Made by a program: the position numbers and the translations under genes
Part shown: positions 20,301-29,059 of the stretch, in pieces
Layout: every line of letters starts with the position of its first letter
How positions within the stretch are numbered: position 1 is the first letter of the stretch
DNA from: Phaeoceros laevis
Taxonomy: Eukaryota > Anthocerotophyta > Anthocerotopsida > Notothyladales
NCBI GenBank assembly: GCA_049999765.1
Contig: JBNGIQ010007833.1
Location: 1 to 39,180 of the forward strand
Direction: 5' to 3'
DNA length: 39,180 nt
Notes under the pieces: generated by a model
Database searches by the model: none
Told to the model about the DNA's origin: nothing
Seen by the model: the letters and a program-made list of their open reading frames with translations, nothing else

Positions 20301-20538
20301 AGTGCTCCTGCTCCTGGCAACGACCATCGCTGGAAAACCGGTCCCTCAGAAGTGGAAATGGTGGGCTCCTTACACTGCTGCACCTGGAGGCTTTGCTTGC
20401 CAAGGATCGACTCCCTGGGATGAGATTAGCAGGAGCTCCTTGTAGAATCCCTGTACACACACCAATTTGTTGGGTCCCGCCGGAAAGCCAATGAACTGCA
20501 AAGCGAAGAAACGATGCTTCAGCCTTCGCTGTGGCCAT
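17398..20538 (-). CDS. PDF-PPR-DYW protein with KP/GRP-type deaminase domain (PPR2), candidate U-to-C editing factor
   Basis: Single exon, 1046 residues. Residues 1-70 look like an organellar transit peptide (Arg, Ser and Ala rich). Residues 79-130 form the PDF-like module (LWQQLFLEPTMWWDD, SPDFRRK, VLWL, KPAWVDEQL). A linker with a 41-residue tandem duplication follows, then P/L/S repeats with MYAKCGELKDARQVFDSM. E1/E2 motifs follow, then a complete DYW domain: HAE in place of HSE in the HxE zinc/catalytic motif, CSDCH for CxxCH, and CSC near the end. It departs from a canonical DYW domain in three places: no HP after E2, VLKPV where most have VLHDV, and CSCMGRP in place of CSCGDYW. From memory these mark the DYW:KP (GRP) group, linked to U-to-C editing in hornworts, ferns and some lycophytes. 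The target transcript is not known. Confidence 0.9.
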   Translation of the reverse strand: MATAKAEASFLRFAVHWLSGGTQQIGVCTGILQGAPANLIPGSRSLASKASRCSSVRSPPFPLLRDRFSSDGRCQEQEHLWQQLFLEPTMWWDDRRDKKSSRSPDFRRKGSGEVLWLSNMLKPAWVDEQLASLDMQMGYGASPSESSSPGNPEPGRRAASEMGSRSSSVRSPALPQPMGHGASPFETSSQDKPEPGRRLGSEMGVVTAVTVSTLCQQGKLSEAVGALESLSQTDSGVSRSLFYTVLKLCTAKKDLVVGRRVHDLTVKLGHGSNTFLGNHLLRMYACGGRLQEAMDVFNRVGKPDVFMWFSIISAHAKHGKPKEAIQLYREMRRSGVKADGYVFVAALQACAYATDLESGRRVHSDVLHSGNPTNLFVGNCLVDMYVKCGELKDARQVFDSMATKDVVTWTALIAGYAQQGLGQEALVVYEQMEEVSIILADHFTFACLLKACASTGAIQKGRELHSKIVKRGLLDDLVVGTCLVDMYAKCGELEDARQVFDSMATKDVVTWNALIAGYAKFGELKDARQVFDSMDTKNVVTWTVLIAGYAQQGLGQEALVVYGQMEKAGLVLADHVTFACLLKACASTCAIQKGRELHSQIVKRGLLDNVVVGNCLVDMYAKCGELKDARQVFDSMATKNVVTWNTLIAGYAQQGLGREALDVYGQMEEVGLILADDVTFACLLNACASTGALQKGRELHSEIVKRGLLDNVVVGNCLVDMYAKCGELESARQVFDSMETKDVVTWNALISGYGACDEGRKALACFEEMIVACVHPNDVTFTCLLVACSHEGLVHEGRKHLDSMAEQHGIKPTVQHYNCMIDLLARAGQLDEAENMLLSCEGQRNVVGLTSLLNACKSHGDIDRAVWCFESMIRLDPQMASAYVLMANAYADVGRWTDVDRIETQRRAAGANKKPAVASIEVNKEVHRFLVGENREDIALKVERTNTRVKQEGGHVPHTELVLKPVSQKEKEDVLCGHAEKLALAFGLLNTPSGTPLVVMKNLRMCSDCHSSTEIMSRLEQRDIVVRDGYRVHRFANGRCSCMGRP
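18895..19085 (-). repeat. Extra S-type PPR repeat inside PPR2
   Basis: Two S motifs stand directly in tandem (YAKCGELEDARQVFDSMATK... then YAKFGELKDARQVFDSMDTK...), about 31 residues each, without the P and L motifs that separate S motifs elsewhere in the protein. This shifts the P-L-S register by one repeat. Confidence 0.8.
19991..20236 (-). repeat. 41-codon tandem duplication in the PPR2 linker
   Basis: Two copies with a period of 123 bp (GAGGCACCAT at 19991 and 20114) encode MG(Y/H)GASP.E.SS...PEPGRR..SEMG between the PDF-like module and the first PPR repeat. Confidence 0.8.
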
Positions 20539-21590
20539 CGTTCAGGGACCGCTGTCGGAGGTGCATGGACAACTAAGTTGGACGACTTCGCAGGGCGCGA
20601 ACAGGTGGCAATCACAGACAGAGAAAGCTTCGTCCACACTTCAGTTGTGTCCTGTGCCAAGATTTCCCGAACATGAGCTCGTCTCAGCACCTCAGTTAGC
20701 GACCTTTTGCCGCAGGTGATACGTCTACGCTTGGCGATGAACTCTCTTGCTTTCTAGAAGATGTTGGGGTGGGACTTGAGCTAAAACTGGAGCCCCATTG
20801 TCCCAACCAATCCATTTGTGGCGCTGGAAAGGCTCTTGCCGAGACCCCTCTCACCCAATCCTCCCCTCGAGGTCTAGCTCAACCCAACCAAGGGCAATGG
20901 CGACCTACAATCGCCTCGCAGTTCGGCCTCTCGATGACGTGAACAACGCCGCCCGACCTGCAACCCTAGCTGCACTCGGACTTCACTCTCTGCACCGTGT
21001 GCCGGACTCGCACTCATGGGCTCTGCCAACTATGGCTACGAATCGGGTGGCTTTCAAGGATGTTTGTATGCCCTAGCCATGATTAATACAAATAAAAAAT
21101 CGAACGAACAAATCCCAAGGGTTTGGCTGGGAGGCAAAAAGTCAATTTGCAATTGAAGGCTGGTCTGTCCAGTCGTTATTCTTCACCATCTTACAATGGG
21201 CATAGCCTTGCCAACTCTTTGGCACTTGTTTTACTAATCATAGTTTAGTCCATGATTAATGGCTGCCCACACTTCGCCAGGTGTGGGACCCGCCGCGCTC
21301 CATGGCATGTCGCCATCGCTCTGCCTCCTGCATACCATCTCTCCTCGTACCTCTCCTTTCTCTCAGTCCTCCAACGACCGGCTACTCACGCCACCGGCTC
21401 CTTGCGGGATTTGATGTTAGTTCCCGTCACGGTGGACTAGACGGAATGGATGCTTCAAGCTTGAAAGCTTCGGGCTATGGCGGAGCTCATAGCCCTCTTG
21501 CAGATTTTAGCTGCACCGCCGCGCCGCGCCGCGCCTAGGCCCAGCAGAGCCTCGACCCACCGCGCCCAGCAGCGCCGCACAGCACAGCGA
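20539..21590. other. PPR2 upstream region and GC-rich repeats
   Basis: Presumed promoter and 5' untranslated region of PPR2 (-), then sequence with no recognisable gene. A GC-rich simple repeat (CCGCG units) lies at about 21518-21590. Confidence 0.35.
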
Positions 21591-21593
21591 CCT

Positions 21594-22490
21594 GGCCCAG
21601 ATAGTGGTCCGATGTTCTACTTTTGATGTGTAAACTGTGGCTATGTGGCAGTCCTCGCACACCCGCTGATTTTACACAAGCGTCCCCTCCGGTGCCATGT
21701 TCAGAGCAGACGCAATAGCTAGTTTCTCGCTGTGCCTACGGAACTTAGCTACCCTTTCTTCATCGGGTATATCCGTCAAAGACAAGGTGCGGGACATATC
21801 TTCTTTCTTCATTTTGTGGACGAACAGTTCCAGCCTTGCAAAGATACCTCGCTCTCAGGATGCTTTTTGTCTCCGGCTACAAATGCACAACTCCACCCAT
21901 GTCCGTCCACCAGCAATGGCCTGCCACCTTCCACGTCCCACATTTCTTTCTCCTTGCCTGCATCTCCTTTGCCTCCTCCCACATCTGAGCCCTTGCGCAA
22001 TCTCAATATTATTCCACTTAAGGCAGGCACCTAATAATGTGAGCCACACTGAGCCATTAGGTGGATTAACTTCGTCAAGAGCGTCAATGATCCGTCAGTC
22101 CGCACATTGTTTGATGCACATTTCTACCTCCGAACGCTCCTCCTGTGCTGGAAAAGCTCGTTGCCCTTCATCTGAGGTGGGTGCAGAATCAGGCGATCTC
22201 CTGATCCCAGCGTCCCAAGTAGCTAGCTGCGTGTTCACCCAGGCAGGCTTGTGCCGACTGTTAAACCACAGGACGATCTTCGACTATTTTTGCTTGAAAT
22301 CCGGATGCTGGGAAATCGGCTTGCTCCGTCTGTTCTCTAAACGTAGTGTCGGATCTGAGAGAACATTTTGCCTCAAAGAAACCTGCAGATGTTCTGAAAG
22401 GATTAAGGTCCCTCCAGTGGATGCTTGGCTTTCCCACAACACACCTTCCCTCCAAAGTGGCTCAGGGTTCAAACCAACTAGTCTCTGGTG
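21594..22490 (-). pseudogene. Internally deleted PDF-PPR-DYW pseudogene
   Basis: Read on the minus strand, the N-terminal part (SQHPDFKQK, stop, SKIVLWFNSRHKPAWVNTQL, then a linker like PPR3's) runs to RIIDALDE. It joins directly to the E1 motif (PPNGSVWLTLLGACLKWNN), so all PPR repeats are missing. The E2 end (AGDKKHPES) follows, then a decayed DYW domain with HSEKLAIASALN (about 21711-21737), an in-frame stop and VCEDCH (about 21641-21660). Several stops and frameshifts make it non-functional. It keeps an intact PDF triplet and a canonical HSE, so it informs on the ancestor of PPR1 and PPR3. Confidence 0.8.
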
Positions 22491-22794
22491 ATGGTCCTTT
22501 CATGCGCCAGTGGTGCGTGGCAAGTGGTGGCAAGCAGGTAGTCAATGCCGGGTCGATCAGCGGGCTAGCAGCCACCTTGTCTGCAACCTTGAACCTTCTC
22601 CCTTTTACCTCTAAGAGTCAACTCCTTCTATCTCCGCAAGGACCGTTGCTTGACATACATTTATCTAGGTTAGCTATCTTGCAGGCATTGCATAGTAGAT
22701 ACCCGGCGGCATCCGGACGTCAAGAATCCACTGATCCAGCCATGCATGGATAGTCTACACACCCCCAACCTCCGGTGCTTCTTGTCCTCAACGG

Positions 22795-23345
22795 CAGAGC
22801 TGTGCATCACTCAGCCTGTCTCTGTCCACCAGCACTGGCCTGATTGCTTCTACGCCCCACATTACTTTCTCCTTGCTGCATCTCGTTCGCATCCTCCCAA
22901 ATCTGAGCCCTTGCATAAATTCTCAAGTCATAGGACGGTGCATCTTTCCTATCCAGCCTCACTGCAAACTCAACAGCCTGTTGCCCGATCTCAACGAAAT
23001 TCCACTTTAGGCAAGCAGCTAACAGAGTGTGCCACACTCTGTTAGGTGTGGAAGGCATGTTCTCCTCATCTATATTGCTGACCTGCACGGCCAAGAAGAT
23101 CCGTCATGCATGCATAGTTGTCTGCGCTTGGACTGATGCCGTAGTCTGTTTTCATGACTTCGAAGTACTCTCGGCCTTTGTCCACTAGATACACAACTGC
23201 ACACTGTCAGCATGCTATAAGAAATGCGATACATTGGGCTGTAGGCCCTCCAGTCGAGTAAGCCAAATACAACCTCACTATCTCCTTGGCCACCAATTAG
23301 TGCGTTCCATGCCTCGATTGTTCTTTCAGGAGACACGTGGTTCTT
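22795..23345 (-). pseudogene. 3'-terminal relic of a PPR3-like gene
   Basis: The minus strand reads SPERTIEAWNALIGG, GDSEVVFGLL, then (after frameshifts) RVWHTLLAACLKWNFVEIGQ, EFAVRLDRKDAPSYDL and ARAQIWEDANEMQQ. These match the last S repeat and E1/E2 motifs of PPR3 (PERTIDAWGALIGG, VWRALLAACQKWTNIEVAQ). Upstream repeats and the DYW domain are absent. Confidence 0.75.
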
Positions 23346-23589
23346 TCAGGAAGTACAGTCTGACACTAAACACATAGGATATATTGTTGCCCCGGTCTGA
23401 AACACAACCACCTTAGCTGTCTCGTGAAAGAGCAAGCAAGCTCCTTATGCGTGTCATCATTGGTTTCACCGGATATATTTGCTTTGGCAGCAGAAAGAAG
23501 AGTTGCGTAAGCAAACCACTCCAGCAGGTTGCTCACTGAAAGGTTATGTGCCGCAACCACAAGTGAAGATATGACCACCAAACCTGCTG

Positions 23590-23832
23590 GCCGTAACTAC
23601 CCGACAATGTTTTCCATCCTTGCAAGCATGGAATCGGGTTTCATGGCTCACTCTTCTACTTGGCAGTCCTCGCACACCACTCAGGTGTCCTGTTCGGAGC
23701 ATAAGAAATATCCAGTTTTGCGCTGTGCCCGCACAACTCAGCTTCATCTCTTTCTTGCAACGGCGAGCGAAGATTCTGCACATATCCTTCCTTCGTTCGT
23801 TTCGGGACTAGCTGTTCGAGCTACCTTCACTC
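23590..23832 (-). pseudogene. Decayed DYW domain behind the PPR3 stop codon
   Basis: Directly downstream of PPR3's TGA the minus strand still encodes, in shifting frames, ELCGHSAKL (23714-23736; canonical LCGHSEKL, with the catalytic Glu position now Ala), VCEDCQ (about 23660; canonical VCEDCH) and RFHACKDGKHC (canonical RFHHFKDGKCSC). In-frame stops are frequent. PPR3 therefore once had a full DYW domain. Confidence 0.75.
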
Positions 23833-26622
23833 TCAGGGGTGCTTCTTGCCTCCAACTAGAAACGTGTTCACAACTCCGCCTAAGTCAGTCCACCAGCACT
23901 CGCCTGGTTGCTTCCAGGCCCCACATTTCTTTCTCCTTGCTTGCGTCTCCTTTGCTTCCTCCCACATCTGAGCCCTTGCATAAATGTTCGACATTAGCAC
24001 ATAAGATGCGGCATCTTTCTCATCCAGCCTCATAGCAAACTCAAAAGCCTCCTGCGCGACTTCGATGTTGGTCCACTTCTGGCAAGCAGCTAATAATGCG
24101 CGCCAAACTAAGCCGTTGGGTGGGAGGGGCATGGTCTTTGCCATCTGTAGGGCTTCGTCCAGATGACCTGCACGGCCAAGAAGATCCATCATGCAGGTGT
24201 AGTGCTCTACGCTAGGACTGATGCCATAATCTGTTTTCATGACCTCGAAGTACTTCCGGCCTTTGTTCACTAGACCCACATGACTGCACACTGTTAGAAC
24301 ACTGAGAAACGTGATGCCATCTGGCTGCTTGCTCTCCAGTCCCATCCTTTCAAGCAACTCGAACACAACCTCACTGTCTCCTTGGCGGGCATAGCCACCA
24401 ATCAGCGCACCCCATGCATCAATGGTTCTTTCAGGCATCGTATCAAACACCTGCTGTGAATCAGACATGCTCCCACACTTTGCGTACATCTCTACCAATG
24501 CAGCACCCACAACCACATCAGCCTGCATTCCTTGGTACTCAATCTGTGCATGGAGCTGCTTCCCAAGAGGCAGACCTCCTACAATTGCACATGACTGTAG
24601 GAGGCACACAAACGTACAAGAATTCGGACAAGCAAGGACTTTCTGTTGCATACTACTGTAAAGGCTCAATGCTTCGTGGCCCATACCCTGCTGCGCATAT
24701 CCTGCAAGCATCGCATTCCAGGTGGCCACATCTCGCTCTGGAAGTCTATCAAACACTCTGCGAGCATCTTCTAAGCTACCACACTTTGCATACATGTTCA
24801 CCAAGCTGCAGCCAAGATCCACGATATCTTGCAGTCCTCGATTGTCAATATGTGCATGGAGCTGCTTTCCCGCTTGCAGAGCTTCTACACCTACACTGGC
24901 ACATGCCTGCAGGAGGCAAACAAATGCAACGGAATCTGGAGGTGAGAGGCCTTGCTGTTGCATACTACTGTAAAGACAAAGGGCTTCCTGGCCCATCCCC
25001 TGCCGGGCATAGCCTGCACACATTGCCGTCCATGTAACCACATCTCGCTTTGGAAGTCTATCAAACACGTTGCGAGCATCCTCTATACTACCACACTTTA
25101 TATACATGGTAACCAAGCTGCAGCCTAGAACCACATCGTCTTGCAGTCCTCGATCTTCAATCTTTGCATGCAGCTGCTTCCCCTCATACAGACCTCCTAC
25201 ACCTACACTGCCACATGCCTGTAGGAGGCATACAAAGGTAGCAGAATCTGGGGAGCACAAACCTTCCAATTGCATAGTTCTGTAAAGACCAAGGCATTCC
25301 TGACCCATCCCCTGCTGGGCATAAGCTGCAAGCATCGCAGTCCATGTCACTACGTTCCTGTCTGGAAGCCTGTCAAACATGTTTCGAGCTTCCTGCAAAC
25401 TACCACACTTCGCATACATGTTCACCAAGCAGCCGCCGAGAACTACATCATCTTGCAATCCTCCTCCTTCAATCTGTGCATGGAGCTGCTTTCCCTCATG
25501 CAGAGCTTCTACGCCTACGGTGGCACATGCCTGCAGGAGGCACATAAATGTAACAGAGTTTGGAGGGGAGATACCTTCTTGCTGCATTCCTCGATAAAGT
25601 GTAAGGGCATCCTGGCCCATTCCCTGCTGCGCATAACCAGCAATCATTGCGGTCCAGGTCACCACATCTTTCTCCACAAGCCTGTCAAAGACTCCACGAG
25701 CATCCTCTAAGCTTCCGCATTTAGCGTACATACCAAGCAGACCTGTTTGAACAAAAATATCTGACTTCCCCGGACTAGCAATAATATGAGCGTGGACCTC
25801 CTTGCCGGCAACTAAATCCCCCGCAGTAGCACAAGCCTTCAGAACTGCTACGTAGATGCGGTTGTCGGGCTGAACGCGAGACTCGCGCATTTTTCTGTAC
25901 AGTCGTATGGCCCGGGCAGCATCTCCACCTCTAGCATAAGCGGAAATGATGGTAGCCCAGTTATAGGCGCTCGGCATAGGGACCTTGGAAAAGACTGCCA
26001 TTGCTTCCTCCAACCTCCCATGCGAAGCGTAAAGGCCGATGAGGTGGGTGGCCAAGAATGCATCTCCTTCATACCCACTTTTGATAATGAGATCATGAAT
26101 GCATCTGCCCACAACCAGGTCCTTGTTTGAGATGCACCTCTTAAGGATACGATAGAAGAGGTTGTTGTGTACATGGCATCCTTTTCGAATCACAAGGCTC
26201 AACGCATTCACAACGTCAGTCAGCCGTCCTCTGTCACATAGTTTGCTGCACATATCAAGGTCCAAATAGTCCTCATTTGCTGCAGAAGCTTCTTGCCCTT
26301 CGACTGAGGTGGATACAGACTCAGGAGGCATTGCAAGCCCAGCCTCCCACTTGGCTAGCTGCGATCCCGCCCAAGGAGGCTTGTGCCCATTGTGTAGCCA
26401 AAGGGCGACCTTGGCCTTCTTGTGCTTCCAATCAGGATGCCGGGAAGTCGGCTTGATCCATCTCTTGTCCCTATGTGAGTAGTCTCGCCATGAAGAATAC
26501 TGGAGCCCTTCTGGAGGCATTCTTTCCTCTTTCGACCATACATGGCTGTTGCCACACCACCCAGCTATGTTGCTGAGGGATTGCAGAGACTGCATTATAT
26601 ACGGCCTGGCATGCAGGCCCAT
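23833..26622 (-). CDS. PLS-class PPR RNA-editing factor with PDF-like motif, DYW lost by stop codon (PPR3)
   Basis: Single exon, 929 residues. The start (or Met10) gives a short N-terminus that could target an organelle. Residues 40-89 hold the PDF-like module with PDW for PDF (RHPDWKHKK, ALWLHNGHKPPWAGSQL). P, L and S repeats follow; five MYAKCG-type blocks recur at 312, 312, 312 and 306 bp, exactly one 312-bp unit fewer than in PPR1. E1 and E2 motifs (VWRALLAACQKW, ASYVLMSNIYARAQMWEEAK) are intact, and the protein ends VNTFLVGGKKHP directly before the DYW domain. As an E2-terminated protein it could still bind RNA and recruit a deaminase in trans. Close paralogue of PPR1; two further relics lie downstream in the same orientation, so a tandem array is likely. 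Confidence 0.85.
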   Translation of the reverse strand: MGLHARPYIMQSLQSLSNIAGWCGNSHVWSKEERMPPEGLQYSSWRDYSHRDKRWIKPTSRHPDWKHKKAKVALWLHNGHKPPWAGSQLAKWEAGLAMPPESVSTSVEGQEASAANEDYLDLDMCSKLCDRGRLTDVVNALSLVIRKGCHVHNNLFYRILKRCISNKDLVVGRCIHDLIIKSGYEGDAFLATHLIGLYASHGRLEEAMAVFSKVPMPSAYNWATIISAYARGGDAARAIRLYRKMRESRVQPDNRIYVAVLKACATAGDLVAGKEVHAHIIASPGKSDIFVQTGLLGMYAKCGSLEDARGVFDRLVEKDVVTWTAMIAGYAQQGMGQDALTLYRGMQQEGISPPNSVTFMCLLQACATVGVEALHEGKQLHAQIEGGGLQDDVVLGGCLVNMYAKCGSLQEARNMFDRLPDRNVVTWTAMLAAYAQQGMGQECLGLYRTMQLEGLCSPDSATFVCLLQACGSVGVGGLYEGKQLHAKIEDRGLQDDVVLGCSLVTMYIKCGSIEDARNVFDRLPKRDVVTWTAMCAGYARQGMGQEALCLYSSMQQQGLSPPDSVAFVCLLQACASVGVEALQAGKQLHAHIDNRGLQDIVDLGCSLVNMYAKCGSLEDARRVFDRLPERDVATWNAMLAGYAQQGMGHEALSLYSSMQQKVLACPNSCTFVCLLQSCAIVGGLPLGKQLHAQIEYQGMQADVVVGAALVEMYAKCGSMSDSQQVFDTMPERTIDAWGALIGGYARQGDSEVVFELLERMGLESKQPDGITFLSVLTVCSHVGLVNKGRKYFEVMKTDYGISPSVEHYTCMMDLLGRAGHLDEALQMAKTMPLPPNGLVWRALLAACQKWTNIEVAQEAFEFAMRLDEKDAASYVLMSNIYARAQMWEEAKETQARRKKCGAWKQPGECWWTDLGGVVNTFLVGGKKHP

Positions 26623-27397
26623 CGCCGCTCAGCGATATCCTGCCATAGGTAGACCGTCCGTGGCCGGGGTTGGAGGCAGGATCTTCGGAGGTGAAGGATA
26701 CCATCGGTGCGCGCATGCAACCTGGAAGGGCCTTACCTAACGGACGTGAGGCTGCCGTACCTTGTGGCAGTAGACTTGTGCTACTCCAACATGGGGGCAT
26801 TTGGGCCCCGGCAGGGCTGTGAGCATGGCCTTCCAGGAGATGATGGTGCTGGGTTTTGGTGACACACTACTGGTGACATCCCACAGCGCCAGACTCATCG
26901 TTGGCACAATGGCACATTGTGTCAGGCGCAGGAGGGAGGGAGGGACAAAGGACTTTATTACCTCGGGAGAGACTCGGCGGGATGCCGAAGGTTGTGCGAA
27001 GTTCGTGAACCCGATACAACTATATCACTTTGGCGCCTGAAACTGCCTTGTTCTACACTTCGCTATGAAGTCTGGACTTTGGACCTCCTACGAACATGGT
27101 ATGCTACAGATGGATTTATGGTACAAGGGAAGGATGCCACGGCTCCAGGTCTCTCGACCAGTCTGTATATTGGGTCACAGACGAAACTCTGCAGCAAGGT
27201 AACCTTGCAGAAGATGATTGCTGAGCAGAGGCAGTTGTAGATGAAGGGCCCTGTCCGAGTCTGGGTTGGATACTCATGGTACCAGTGACGGCAGCCCATT
27301 GAACGCTCGGTAATGGTGTCAGTGCCTGCAACCGCAAACTGTTGGGACACCCTGTAACGGAATAACACACATACTGGCAGGCCCTGGCCCGCCTGCT
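26623..27397. other. Intergenic, no gene recognised
   Basis: Contains the PPR3 upstream region and the 3' flank of the gene ending at 27398. The ORFs present have no recognisable domain and overlap one another in all frames. Confidence 0.35.
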
Positions 27398-29059
27398 TCA
27401 TCTCCCTCCACTTGTGGCATTCATAATCGCTTTCTTCAGTTCTTCTGAAACTTCTGACTCTGAGACGGAATTCTTGCCTGGACTAGTTGATCCAGAGTTG
27501 CCAAACACCAAGGCAGATGATGACTCTGAATTTTTGGGATCATTCCGTTGATCCCTGTCTTTCTTCCCTCTAGGCTCGTGCTTTCCGTCAGCTTCCCTTT
27601 TGGAAGAGCTGTTTGCCCGTGCATCCTTGGTCTTGGTTTGCATCTCGTCGAACATCTGCGAGCGCAACATGTTCTCTTCCTGAATTAGCAAATCTCCCGG
27701 AGACATGTTTGCTGGCCCCCTGAACCTCACAAGTGATCCACCCCTGGATCCCACTTCCACCTTGAGCTCTTCCAGGGCCTTCTTGAAAGCCCTATTTTCG
27801 GTGTGAAGGTGATGTAGCTGATGCCTCATTGAAGAAAACATGCTCGTCATGTGATGGAGGAGCTCATCCTTTTCATCCAAAGGTGCTGCTGTCACATAGT
27901 CATGCCCCAGCGCATAGGGGCTGTGGTCAGGAGCCGACAACCGTCTGTTGGACGGTCTGGTGCTTTCCAACGTAATCTTGTCCATAACAAGTAGTGGCAA
28001 CTTTGCAATGGTGAAGTTGCCTTGATACAGATCAGTGGGCACCTTCGCTTTCCAACGGACGCTCAACACTGCCAGCTTTCCGAGCGGAAGAGAACTGTGC
28101 GCCCTCAGGCACCATGAATTGCAAATACTGAGCGCTCCTGACGCTTTCTGCAACAACTTCTTTTCCTGCAATGGCAGCTCAGCCGGCAATGGCTCCCTCA
28201 AAGCACCTGCCACCTCCGAACCTGGCTCCTTCTCTTCAAACCCAGTAACAAAGACACAACTCTCGTCCGAATGTTCGCTACCCTCGCCATTTCTAAGAGT
28301 GTTGAAGTGACCGGATGTGTTGCGGCTGCTTTCCAGATGACTCACCACAGAGCCAAAGCCCTTTGCTCTATCAAGAGTACTCGGTCCGAAATTGTCACTG
28401 CTTTCGCCATGAGAGTTTGGGGCCGGTGACCCGCTGTCCATGTAACCATTGCGGCCATTGACGACCCCCATTTCGCACCGCTTGACCGCGATGCTTGTCC
28501 TTCCTTGAAGGCCATCCGACACCTCCAACACCTGCGAAGGAAGAGGCTCGCTTGCACTGACATCATCCTGAAGTCTGCTCTCTTCTGTTCTTCCATTGAT
28601 AGGCAAGCCGACTGTCCAAGCTTGCGTCTCCACCGCGGTCAATTCTGACTGGCCAGGTGCCGGTATGGCTTCTCTCATTTTCGCCCCTGTACTCCAATGG
28701 CCAGTGTCCTTGGTCAAGCTGAAATCTCCTATCCTCGGCTTCACCCTCAGCATGAAAGACGGAGTCATCTTGCCCGAAAAACTGAACTCCGCGGCCATTG
28801 CTAGAGCTGCACCGGCAGGGGAACCCCATATCCCAACCCCAGTCTTGATTAGCAAAGAGCAAGGCGACTGCAGATCGTTCGGCTTGTAGGTCACCTTGAA
28901 GAGCGGGCCTTCCTCCACGCAGGACCCCAGGTGCAGCGCAAGCTCCTGAGGATTCCCCAGAGAGATGGCCGAGAAGAGAGGAATACCAAGCAAACTTACA
29001 GGCACCCTGGCCCTCACAAGCGGTTTTTGTCCATCTCTCACCTTCACCGACGCCTTCAT
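27398..29059 (-). CDS. Plant-conserved protein of unknown function, 553 aa
   Basis: Single exon. The ATG at 29059 (MKASVKVRDGQKPLVRARVP) is preferred because relatives I recall start with MKAS; the upstream frame begins only with GTG. The N-terminal 130 residues (LLGIPLFSAISLGNPQELALHL, KVTYKPNDLQSPCSLLIKTGVGIWGSP, MLRVKPRIGDFSL) alternate like beta strands. A low-complexity middle follows, then a second conserved block (AVLSVRWKAKVP, AKLPLLVMDKITLE), a short coiled coil (MRHQLHHLHTENRAFKKAL) and a charged, Ser-rich C-terminus. I recognise it as a land-plant family without an assigned role; a membrane beta-barrel-like N-terminus is only a thought. It lies head to head with the P-class PPR gene. 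Confidence 0.75.
   Translation of the reverse strand: MKASVKVRDGQKPLVRARVPVSLLGIPLFSAISLGNPQELALHLGSCVEEGPLFKVTYKPNDLQSPCSLLIKTGVGIWGSPAGAALAMAAEFSFSGKMTPSFMLRVKPRIGDFSLTKDTGHWSTGAKMREAIPAPGQSELTAVETQAWTVGLPINGRTEESRLQDDVSASEPLPSQVLEVSDGLQGRTSIAVKRCEMGVVNGRNGYMDSGSPAPNSHGESSDNFGPSTLDRAKGFGSVVSHLESSRNTSGHFNTLRNGEGSEHSDESCVFVTGFEEKEPGSEVAGALREPLPAELPLQEKKLLQKASGALSICNSWCLRAHSSLPLGKLAVLSVRWKAKVPTDLYQGNFTIAKLPLLVMDKITLESTRPSNRRLSAPDHSPYALGHDYVTAAPLDEKDELLHHMTSMFSSMRHQLHHLHTENRAFKKALEELKVEVGSRGGSLVRFRGPANMSPGDLLIQEENMLRSQMFDEMQTKTKDARANSSSKREADGKHEPRGKKDRDQRNDPKNSESSSALVFGNSGSTSPGKNSVSESEVSEELKKAIMNATSGGR

Noticed and set aside
21697-22491. 264-codon + strand ORF
   Set aside because: Antisense shadow of the decayed PDF-PPR-DYW pseudogene; the minus strand shows HSEKLAIA, CEDCH and the PDF-like module.
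24414-25710. Several + strand ORFs of 80-207 codons with repeated Ser/Cys-rich patterns
   Set aside because: Antisense shadows of the 312-bp repeats of PPR3; the same phrases recur at the repeat period.
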